A program made the position numbers and the translations under genes. This document shows, piece by piece, positions 41,341 through 51,000 of a stretch of 64,000 bases of DNA. Within the stretch, counting starts at the first letter, position 1. Each line of letters begins with the position of its first letter. Origin of the DNA: Skeletonema tropicum (taxonomy: Eukaryota > Bacillariophyta > Thalassiosirophyceae > Thalassiosirales > Thalassiosiraceae). The stretch spans positions 682,001-746,000 of the forward strand of contig CM074127.1 of the NCBI GenBank assembly GCA_037178625.1, written 5' to 3'. The notes below the pieces were generated by a model, which saw nothing but the letters and a program-made list of their open reading frames with translations, did not search any database and was not told where the DNA came from.

Positions 41341-42903
41341 ATGACGAAACGAAGCAGCTCAGCAGCCAGCGCGTGGCACATTACACGCATCCTCCGTGAA
41401 AGCTTCCGAGGCCTACACAAACAACCAACAACACTATCTCGCAAGAAGAAGAAACAACAAGGCACATCCGTAATGACTCAACAATACGTCAAATTCGTCT
41501 ACAAGGGTCAATACTACCGACGGCCAATCGTACCCAAACACAAACAGCAATCCGAGCCTCCGCAATTGAAACGCATTCCAGCACAACCACTGGGTGTTCC
41601 CAAATCGTTCATTGAGCCTCCCAAAAAATCAGTCACCACCACCGCAATACTACAATCCGAAAAGGCAGCCTTGGTAGCCAACACAACACCCTCACAAAAA
41701 ACATCATCATGGTCGTGGAAATCATGGCTCAAACTCAACACTCCCCTCCTAATCCTCAACTTTGGTTCCATGGCCACACTTCTCGGGTTTACACGCTCCG
41801 ACATTCTCGAACTACGTGCCCTCGCCATGACGGGCAATTGTACCTTCGTAATCTACTCCCTCCTATCCCCCCCTCCCATCAAATGGCCAGCTATACTCTG
41901 GTCCATGATATTCGCATCCGTTAACGGATTCAACATTCAACGGATATGGAATGAACGACGGGGGAAGGTGGTATTAACCCCCCATGAAATGGATATTTAT
42001 CAAGAACACTTTCAACCGTATGGAGTGACACAATTTCAATTTTACAAGTGTGTTAAAATGGGACATAGTAAAATCATACCGGCAGGTGAAATTGTATCAC
42101 GGCAGGGACATCCGATAACAAGTGTCAAGTTGGTAGTACGGGGGAAGACACGTGCCAATGTTAGTGGGAGGCATTTGACGGCTATTGGGAGTATGAAGGG
42201 GAATCGGTTTAGAAATGTGGGGGGAGATTCCGGTGCTTGGATTGGGGAGATGGCCTTTTTGCAGGCCAAGTGGGATAGAGATCATGCTACTGCCAAGGCT
42301 GCTAAAGCTACTACTGCTAAAGCTGTTGCTGATGGTAAGAATGGTAGTAATGGTAATGGAGGAGCAATATTGGCTGGTGGTGGTGGTGGAGAAGGTGATA
42401 GTTTACGTGAAAGTGTCCAAAAGAAGATTTCTGGAGGAGGACGTACCAACACCAAATCTACTGCCATTACATCCATAACAAAAAGTAGTAGTCACGATGA
42501 CGACACCACCACCACCACTGACTCAACAAGAGTAACACACTTCTTATCCACAATAGTTGCAGTAGAAGAAGTCGAAATTATTGAATGGTCCTTTGACGAG
42601 ATGCAAAAGTTACTCAAGGTTAGTAATGATATGCAGAGTGCACTAACACGTGCCATGACTGCGGCTATTGTGGGCAAGGTTGTGAATTTTATGGTGTCTC
42701 GACAGGCGGCGATACCCAAGTGGTCGACCATGTTGGATAATTGGAGGGCGATTGGTCCGTTGAGGACTGATCGGTTTGTGAATGATGATCATGATCATCA
42801 TCATGATGATAGTGAAGTGGAGGATGAAGATGAGGAGGAGAAGGTGATTATGGCGGCTGTTTATGATGTCACGAATAAGAAGAGGTTTGGGTGGAGATGG
42901 TGA
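41341..42903 (+). CDS. Popeye-domain-like membrane protein with cyclic-nucleotide-binding fold
   Basis: 520 residues, single exon. A basic N-terminus (ARG/LYS/SER-rich, possibly a mitochondrial presequence) precedes three hydrophobic helices at about 133-150, 161-177 and 182-198. Then comes a Popeye-like region: EMDIYQEHFQPYGVTQFQFY, IIPAGEIVSRQGHPITSV, KLVVRGKTRANVSGRHL, AWIGEMAFLQ, and after a low-complexity Ala/Lys/Gly insert of about 90 residues, EVEIIEWSFDEMQKLLKVS and IVGKVVNFM. In animals, Popeye (POPDC) proteins bind cAMP with this fold and regulate membrane proteins; the animal DSPDW phosphate-binding motif is not seen here, so nucleotide binding is uncertain. The tail is His/Asp/Glu rich. 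Convergent with the next gene, 99 bp apart. Confidence 0.75.
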   Translation: MTKRSSSAASAWHITRILRESFRGLHKQPTTLSRKKKKQQGTSVMTQQYVKFVYKGQYYRRPIVPKHKQQSEPPQLKRIPAQPLGVPKSFIEPPKKSVTTTAILQSEKAALVANTTPSQKTSSWSWKSWLKLNTPLLILNFGSMATLLGFTRSDILELRALAMTGNCTFVIYSLLSPPPIKWPAILWSMIFASVNGFNIQRIWNERRGKVVLTPHEMDIYQEHFQPYGVTQFQFYKCVKMGHSKIIPAGEIVSRQGHPITSVKLVVRGKTRANVSGRHLTAIGSMKGNRFRNVGGDSGAWIGEMAFLQAKWDRDHATAKAAKATTAKAVADGKNGSNGNGGAILAGGGGGEGDSLRESVQKKISGGGRTNTKSTAITSITKSSSHDDDTTTTTDSTRVTHFLSTIVAVEEVEIIEWSFDEMQKLLKVSNDMQSALTRAMTAAIVGKVVNFMVSRQAAIPKWSTMLDNWRAIGPLRTDRFVNDDHDHHHDDSEVEDEDEEEKVIMAAVYDVTNKKRFGWRW

Positions 42904-43002
42904 TGATGATGAGAGCTTTGGAATTAGTTTAATTAATCGTTTAATCTGTACTCTCTCAACAACGCTCTCTCTCAGCTTGGTTGTATCCGGATTGTATATC
43001 TA

Positions 43003-46000
43003 TTACTGGAAGAAACTGCTTGCTATATCATTTGATTTCTTTCCAAATGCACCAGATGCAGCACCTGCTCCCTTTCCAAACGCAGTCTTACCATTTGCTG
43101 CAGGAGGGCCCTTGCCGAAAGCTCCACTGGGACCAGCGCTCTTACCAAACGCTGTGCCACCAGATGAACCCCCAAAGCCCCCCTTGGCTGCCCCCTTGCC
43201 AAACGCTGTGCCACCAGATGAACCCCCGAACGCTGGTGTGCCTCCTGCTGATCCCTTTGTCGGTGATTTGCCAAAGGCAGTGCCACCGCTTGACTTACCG
43301 AAACCTCCTGCTCCACCACCGCCACCTCCAAAGCCTCCCTTGGATGCCCCCTTGCCAAACGCAGTGCCACCAGATGAACCCCCGAATGCAGGTGTGCCTC
43401 CTGCTGAGCCCTTGGATGGTGACTTGCCAAACGCTGTGCCACCGCTTGACTTACCAAACCCACTTCCACCACCTCCAAAGCCTCCCTTCGCTGGGGCTTT
43501 GCCAAATGCTGTGCCACCGCTTGACTTGCCAAACCCTCCACCACCACCGCCACCTCCGAAGCCTCCCTTTGAAGCTGCTTTGCCAAACGCTGTACCACCA
43601 GACGAGGCACCAAATGAAGGTGTGCCTCCTGCTGAGCCCTTGGATGGTGATTTGCCAAACGCTGTGCCACCACTTGATTTGCCAAACGCTGTCCCACCGC
43701 TTGATTTACCAAATCCACCTCCTCCACCACCAAATGCGGGAGTACCTCCTTGTCCTCCTTTTGGAGCAGCTTTTCCAAATGCTGTGCCACCAGACGACTT
43801 ACCGAATCCACCGCCACCTCCAAACGCTGGTGTGCCGCCCTGTCCTCCTTTCGCAGGCCCCGAACCTCCAAATGCTCCTTTAACACTAGATGAAATTCCA
43901 GAGAGAAATCCTGCGCCCCCAGCATCACCACTGGAGCCTTTAAGTGAAGGTGATGATCCCTTGGAGAATCCCGATCCGGCTCCCTTTCCACCAAAAGACG
44001 GTGCGGCTGATTTGCCAAATCCTCCCGACGACGAGCCGAAACCACCGGGTGCCGAGCCTTTATTTGGCGACTTTCCAAATGCTGTGCCACCAGATGATTT
44101 ACCGAAAGCACCACCTGACGACGATTGACCAAAACCTGCAGTTGAGCCGAAACCACCGCTGCTCTTGTTACCTCCAAATCCTCCTGACGATGACTTTCCG
44201 AACCCGCCAGATGATGATTTGCCAAAGGCGCCCTTCGACTGGCCAAGGCCACCTGAAGAGGAGCCAAATCCACCCTTGCTCGCTCCGCCGAAACCACCTG
44301 GGGATGAGCCGAATCCATTTTGTGACGAAGAACTAAAGCCGCCCCCTTGACCAAATCCATTTTGTGTTGAAGACTGACCATTAAACCCACCACCAAATGA
44401 CCCGGACTGATCACTTTCATCATCATCATTTCCTCTAGATGCTGCCACCGCTGCAATTCCAATGATGGCAATAGGAGCAGCTACCAAGGCCAAATCTTTT
44501 GGATCGGCATCAGCTGAACCAAGTTTTGCAACCCGAGATTTTGCTCGTTCCATCGCTTCTTGCATCCTCGCTTTGCTAGCTGCTTGACTCATGTCTAACA
44601 CATCATCCTCATCGTCGTCGTCATCATCCTCTAACTCGGCCTGAGTTTGTAATAACGATTTAGAGCCGAATGGTTGAGAGCTGAATGATGGAGAAGTAAA
44701 TGAAGTAGTTGGTGACCTGAAACGGTTCAAGCTCTCTGTTAATTGCTTTGCCTCCTCTGATTTTGAATTTGGGTTGGTTTGAACTGTGGATACCGCTCCA
44801 GTCACAGATTTGACTCCTGGTGCAGCTAAGCCAGCTTTCGGTGCCTCCACTACCTTCGGCGCTTCTACTTTCGGTGCCTCAACTGCCTTTGGTGCCTCTA
44901 CTTTTGGTGTCTCCGCTACCTTCGGCGCTTCTGCCTTTGCCTTCGGCGTCTCTACCTTCGGTGCTTCTGCCTTTGGCTTTGGTGCTTCTTCTTTCGATTT
45001 CTCCACTACCTTCGGCGCATCTGCTTTCGGCGTCTCTACCTTCGGCGCTTCTGCTTTCGGTGTCTCTACCTTCGGTGCTTCTGCTTTCGGTTTCTCCACT
45101 ACCTTCGGAGCCTCTACCTTCGGAGCCTCTACCTTAGGTGCTTCTGCTTTTGGCGTCTCTACCTTCGGTACCTCCACCTTTGGTGCTACTACCACTACTT
45201 TTGGTGCTTCAACTTTGGGAGCCTCCACAACAACCTTGGGCGTTTCTTTCACTGCCTCTACTACCTTTGGTGCATCCACCTTCTTCTCCTTCTTAGCTGC
45301 CTCCTCCTCCTTCTTTGCTGATTCATCCACCATCTTCTCAATCTGACTCTTCATATTTGTAATCATCACCTCCTTCTCCTTCAACGTACTCTGCAACGCT
45401 TCATTCGCCTTCAATTCCTTCTCCAACTTCTTATTCAAATCAGCATAGGACTTTTCCATATCAATCTTTTCGTTTGCAAATCGTGCCTCAGTCTTTTTAA
45501 CTTCCTCTTTGGATGTAGTTACATCCACGGACAGTTTGTCAATTTGACTCTTCATGGAGGTAATCATTCCATCACGTTCATTCACCGTCTTTTGTAGAAG
45601 CTCATTGGCCTTTAACTCCTTCTCGAGACTGCTAGTCAAATCTGCAATTCGTTCTTCCGCCGCCTTCTTTTCATTCTTTAGCAGTACTTCATTTGCCTTG
45701 TACTCTTCCAATTTGGCATCGACACTACCCAATTTCTCAATCTGACTCTTCAAATCTGTAATTGTCTTCTCCCTCTCCTTCAAGTTGGTCGACAAATCAT
45801 CATTCACAGTCGACTTTTTCTTTAACGTCTCGGTAAGTTCATTCACATTCGTTTCCAACTTCTTCTTCTCCACCTCCAATACCTCCATCTTTCGATTCTT
45901 CTCCAAAGCCGCCTCGACCGACTTTAATTTCTCCAATTGCGCTTTGGTATCAGAGATAATTTCATATACTCCCCCCAATTGTGTTTCAAGTTGCGTATTG

Positions 46001-47295
46001 GTCTTCATTGTAGTTGCCATCTTATCCGTCAATGACGCCACATTCTTTTCCAACGCAGCCTTATCGGATAACAACCTTTCCTCACTCGCCTTCGTAGTTT
46101 GCAACTGTTCTTCCACCTTGATCAATTTTGCCAATTTGGAATTAACATCCTTCAATGTCCCCTCCTTCTCCTTTAATGTTCCTTCCAATGCAATATTCTT
46201 ACTTGTTTCCTTCTCCAAACTCTCATTCAATTTGGCAACGGATACTTCCAACTCCTTCTTTTCCTTTGTTAACGTTGCCTCACTAACCTTCATCTTTTCC
46301 AATGCCATCTGTACCTCCTTCAATTTTTCCAATTGTCGTTTCATATCCCCAATAAAGGAATCTTTACTTTTCAAACTCTGTTCCAACTCTTGATTCATTT
46401 TCGATTCCATCTCCAATTCCTTTGCGAGACGTTCCCGCTGTGCCTGTTCTTGTAATTTGGCCTCCTCGGCGGCCCTGGCCTTGGCTTCGGCTCTGGCAAT
46501 GGATTCTTGACGGAGTTTTTCAGCAGAGGATTGTGCATCCTTGATGGCCTTGAGTTGTGTATCGAGTAGATCTGCCTTTTCACGTTCGGTGGCTTGTTTT
46601 TGGTAGAAGGATCCAATGATGGAATTGTCGGAGGATGTTTCTGATGATGTGGTGGTGGTTGTAGGAGGTGTTGATTCGATAGTTGAGTCTACTGCAGCGA
46701 GAAGATTGGAGTGTAATGATAGATAGGATGATGATGATGATGTGGATTGAAACAATTGCTGCTGTTGTTGTGGCAAATTGTACATGATTGACGACGAAGA
46801 TGATGATGCTCCATCATTGACATTATTCTCATAGATGATTGCTCCACCATCACCGCTGCTGCTACCGAGTAATGCTCCTGTTATTACACCTAATGATGCA
46901 CTTCCTGCGGCTAATGCCTAAATGTGGTGAATGAGTGTGCATTATTGAATTGAACGAGAAAAGTTGAGACAGAGGGAATGACTTCTTGATTTGAAATTGC
47001 TTTATGTTGAGCAAGCACTCACCTTTGATGTGGACAGTTGAAAGGCCGCACCTCCCAGTAACATTGATGATGCAATTCTCGACTTGACATCATCATCATT
47101 ATTCAAAACAACATTCCCTTGACCATCTTCATCGTCGTCATGTCGAGCATACAAAGCATCATGCTTCTTCTCCTGCACAGATGACGATGATGACGATTTT
47201 TTGACCACCAATGGAGGAGAAAATGCATCATTCGGTGACAGATATGATGAATTTTGCAAAAGTACTACCACGAGGGCAGAGGTACTGAACCTCAT
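43003..47295 (-). CDS. Plastid- or secretory-targeted coiled-coil protein with Phe-Gly-Lys repeats (pair member A)
   Basis: Two exons, 47295-47023 and 46917-43003 (1395 residues), joined at TCAAAG|gtgag and ttag|GCATTAGC, phase 0. A signal peptide ends NDA, followed by FSPP: the A|F-x-P pattern of diatom plastid proteins. Right after the intron [18 protein letters not shown] is hydrophobic. Then a Lys/Glu/Leu coiled coil (about residues 184-634), a run of [10 protein letters not shown] units (641-791), a transmembrane segment [20 protein letters not shown] (about 899-918), and a Gly-rich tail of [19 protein letters not shown] repeats (931-1388) ending SSFFQ. Phe spaced every 8-15 residues with Lys is a sticker-and-spacer arrangement. 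No enzyme domain. The gene faces away from its relative at 48082. I infer a membrane-tethered scaffold. Alternatives are a silica-matrix protein or an FG-type protein; the signal peptide argues against a nucleoporin. Confidence 0.85.
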
Positions 47296-48081
47296 GGCTG
47301 TGTTATCTGCTATCGGCCGTACTTAGTATTGACGGGCTCTACTACATAAGTACGCTTCGGCTTCATTCGGCAAAGAACATCCCGTTGCTTGCTCGCTTGC
47401 TTGGTGATGGTGTTTTTGCATCCTTCTTTGAAGTGTGTTGCAATGACGTAAATGACGTATCTACTACTGTAGATAGAGTAATAATACAGGTACGATAGTA
47501 GGATCTTTCCATGGAATCGTTTTTGCGCCACACACAACATCAACATCAACATCCACATCCATGGCGGCCGGCCATCAGCACTAGCCGTAGGAGTAACAAC
47601 GATATAAAACAACTGAACTCTCTCTACCTGGGTAACATTAGCAGCAGGTGCCACTAGCATTCGTGGATTTCAACTCAAGATTTCTTCATTTTGCTGTGTG
47701 CTGAGAGAGAGTGCCCACTGATCTCTCTAGAGAGATAGATACACATTTTGTGACACCTCAAGATATTTTCATATTATTGATAACAATAATAAAAGTAGGG
47801 TGAGTTTACTTTTACGGTCGATAGACAGTGTGTAAAGTCGATGAATAAAGTCTCTGTCAATTTAGAGAATATCTGTGTTGATCATCTGTGTTTGGCTGGA
47901 TGATTGCAGTGGTGGTATTATTATTGGAAGCGCACACATGACACATCAGGATACGTCAAGCTCTGTGTCTATCCCCATTACATACTAAATGTCCTCTCTT
48001 CCACTAATATATATATATATATATCACTTTTCTCTCTTGCAACTAAAATCAAAGGGCACAAACTAATAATAAGCGCACGAG
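47296..48081. promoter_or_regulatory. Bidirectional promoter region of the Phe-Gly-Lys repeat gene pair
   Basis: 786 bp lie between the two divergent start codons. It includes a (TA)n run at 48007-48024, close to the right-hand gene, and short CTCTCTAGAGAG-type palindromes near 47722-47735. Both genes probably share control elements here, so they may be co-expressed. This is inferred from position only. Confidence 0.5.
48007..48024. repeat. (TA)n microsatellite
   Basis: About nine TA units, 58 bp upstream of the start codon at 48082; it may also function as the AT-rich core promoter. Confidence 0.9.
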
Positions 48082-51000
48082 ATGAAGTTGTCCACAGCAT
48101 GTGCGGCATTGCTCCTCCTCCTTTCGTCAACTTCCACGCTAGTGGTGGATTCCTTCACGTCAACTCATTCGGTGAAATCATTGCAGTCGAGACATCAGCA
48201 GCAGCAGCAGCAACAGTCAAGTAATAGTGCAGAAAGTTTGATTGTGAATTACAACAACAATGGTAATGGTGAGGATCATGGACACGAGGAGGAGGATGGA
48301 AGTGTGCAGCACCACCGCCGATTTGGGATGAATATTATGGGGGTGTTGAGTGGTCAACTTTATGCTACCAAGGTGAGACTTCTTACAATTGAGGAGGGGG
48401 GATTAGTATTGAATGTTCTATTTCAATATCTGTTCATTTGATGATATATTGTTGATGGCAATTATGTCAGCAACGTTGTATGTATCACCTCTCTTATATT
48501 CATTGTGCTCACAAATATTATTATGTCTTACTACACCTTCCTACATACCAATTACCAGGCATTGGCTGCTGGTCTAGCAGGAGTCGTCACTGCATCCATT
48601 GGCACGGGGGATGCTGCACTCCCTCCTACCATCACGAATAATGATGCTACGACCACCACTGTCAATTCAGAAGTTGCAACAACTTCCAAACTTTCGGTAA
48701 TAGCCAATACTATTGACAGTGTGGAGAGTATGCCCAAATCGTCCATTGGGTCGGATTTAGCAACAACAACAATGATGATGAGCAATCTTCCACAAACTCT
48801 TATTGCGGATACTGCTACTTTGGAAGAAGCACCATCGGTAAAGGAGGAGGTTGATGCTGCTACTACTACTACTACTACTACTACAGCAACAACAAGTAGT
48901 GCAGTGGATGTTCAAAAGGTGGAAGATGCGGCAAAGGCTGCACTTGCAGAGAAATTAGCTTTGGAGAAGAAATTGGCTGAAATTAGGTCGGATAGTGCCA
49001 AGAAGGCAGCTGAAAAGGTGAAAGCTGTGGATATGACAACACCAACTCCAGCCGCTACGACTACATCTACTACTACTACTGCACCATCCTCAACAATCAC
49101 AACAACAGCAGCCGAACGTGACAAACTAATCGCCGAAGAAGAAGCACGCATCGAAGCCGCCAAAAAAGCCCAACTCGATAAAATCTACAAGGAACAAGAA
49201 AAGGCACGCCTCTCTGCCGAAAAGGATGCCCAAAAAGCCCGAGCCGAACTCGAACAACGTGCCGAAAAGGTGGCACAAAAGGCACGTGCCGATGCCGAAA
49301 AGAAGGCAATCGAGGCAAAGAGGAAGGCCGTGAGGGATCGTGAGGCGTCAACTGCCGAGCAGGCCAAGTTGAAATATCAGGAGGCGGAGAAGGCTCAGGC
49401 GGCACGATTGAAGGCGGAGGATGCCCGACGTAAGTTGGAGAGGGAGAGTAAAGATGTGACTACATCGTTGGAGTTTCTTCGTCAGGTGGAGGAGGCGAAG
49501 AAGGCAGAGGCAAAGACAGCGGATGATATTCGTATCAAGGCGATGGAAGAACGTATCAAGTTGGATGAGGAGATTAAGCAAGTTAAGGGGAGGGAGTTTG
49601 ATGAGACTATGGAGGATATTGCGTTGGTGGCTGTGCCGAGTGCTATTATTGCGGGGGTCGTTTATACTTCGGGAGCGATGAAGAGGGAAAATGACTATAA
49701 GACGAACGTGATTGGTAGGGACCCTTCTGCACCTACGCCATATGGATTCCAAGACAATGAAGAGAAATCTGGTCCGTTTGGAATGAAGAATCCTTTTGGA
49801 ATGGGCAATCAGGAGGAGGAAGAGGAATCTGCCCCTTACGAAATGGAGAATCAAGGAGGTTTCTCGGAATCATCTCCCCCACCTGAAACTCCAACAATGC
49901 AGGGAATGCCATCCAATTTTAATGGTCCTACTGAAAGCAAGAGTCCGTTTGGTGGGGGAGGCATGCCACCGAAGGCACAAGCTCCCACTTCTTCGTTTGG
50001 TAAAGCACCCTTGAAGGGGCCTGATGCAAAGGGTCCATTTGGCGGAGGCGGAGGAGGAATGCCACCTAAAGCACAAGCTCCAGGTTCTTCATTTGGCAAG
50101 GCGCCGTTGAAGGGTTCATTTGGCGGAGGAGGTATGCCACCGAAAGCACAAGCTCCCGGTTCTTCATTTGGTAAAGCACCCGCACCCTTGAAGGGCCAGG
50201 CCGAGAAGAGTTCATTCGGTGGAGGAGGAATGCCATCTATGCCAACAACGAAAACGTCTACTCCTGCTCCCAAAGGAAGCATGGTTGGGCAGAGTACTGG
50301 GATGCCAAAACAGGCTGTAAGCAAAACAAAAGCGTTTGGTAATGTGTCACCGGCTCCAGCATTCCCTGCGTTTCAAACTCCTTTGAAAGGCAGAGATACT
50401 TCTGGTGGAGGTAGTACGGGAAAGGTTGGATCAGGTCCCACTGCATTCGGGAAGCAGACTTCCTCCACTATTCCTTCAGCGTTCGAGAAGACTCCACAAA
50501 AAGGATTCGTCGGTGGCCAGAAAGATTCTGGATCTCCTCCTGTGCCCAAATCATTAGGAATGTCTCCTCCAAAAGGTACAATAGACAGCAAGAGTCCAGA
50601 GAAGAGTCCGTTTGGTGGAGGAGGAATGCCAACGAAAGCTGCAACTCCGTCTGCGTTTGGTAAGGCGCCAATGAAAGGAGTTGGTGGTGGTCCAGCCTCA
50701 ACACTAGGTATGCCGCCAAAATCAGAGTCCGCCTTTGGCAAAGCACCATCGAAAGGCCCACTTGATAGCAAGAGTCCGTTCGGGAAAGGAGGTATGCCAT
50801 CAAAGGCTGCCGCCCCTTCTGCATTTGGAAAGACGCCACTGAAAGGCTCGCCCGACAACAAGAGTCCTTTTGGGGGAGGTCAAGGAGGAATACAAGCAAT
50901 GAAAAGCACTGCTATAAATTCATTTGGAAAGGCACCAGTGAAAGGAGCTGGCGATGGAGGGTCGGCGTTTGCACCTGGCATGCCACCCAAATCGGAGTCT

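Noticed and set aside
42863..44128. A 421-residue plus-strand frame rich in Pro/Ala/Asn
   Set aside because: It is the antisense of the Gly-rich FGK repeat tail of the minus-strand gene; low-complexity repeats stay open in several frames.
43023..44471. A 482-residue minus-strand frame with many His/Leu/Ala
   Set aside because: Frame-shifted reading of the same repeat DNA; the annotated frame has the signal-peptide exon, coiled coil and membrane segment.
43003..47295. FG-nucleoporin identity for the Phe-Gly repeat proteins
   Set aside because: Both proteins start with signal peptides and have a transmembrane segment, and the repeats are FGK rather than GLFG/FxFG; nuclear pore placement is unlikely.
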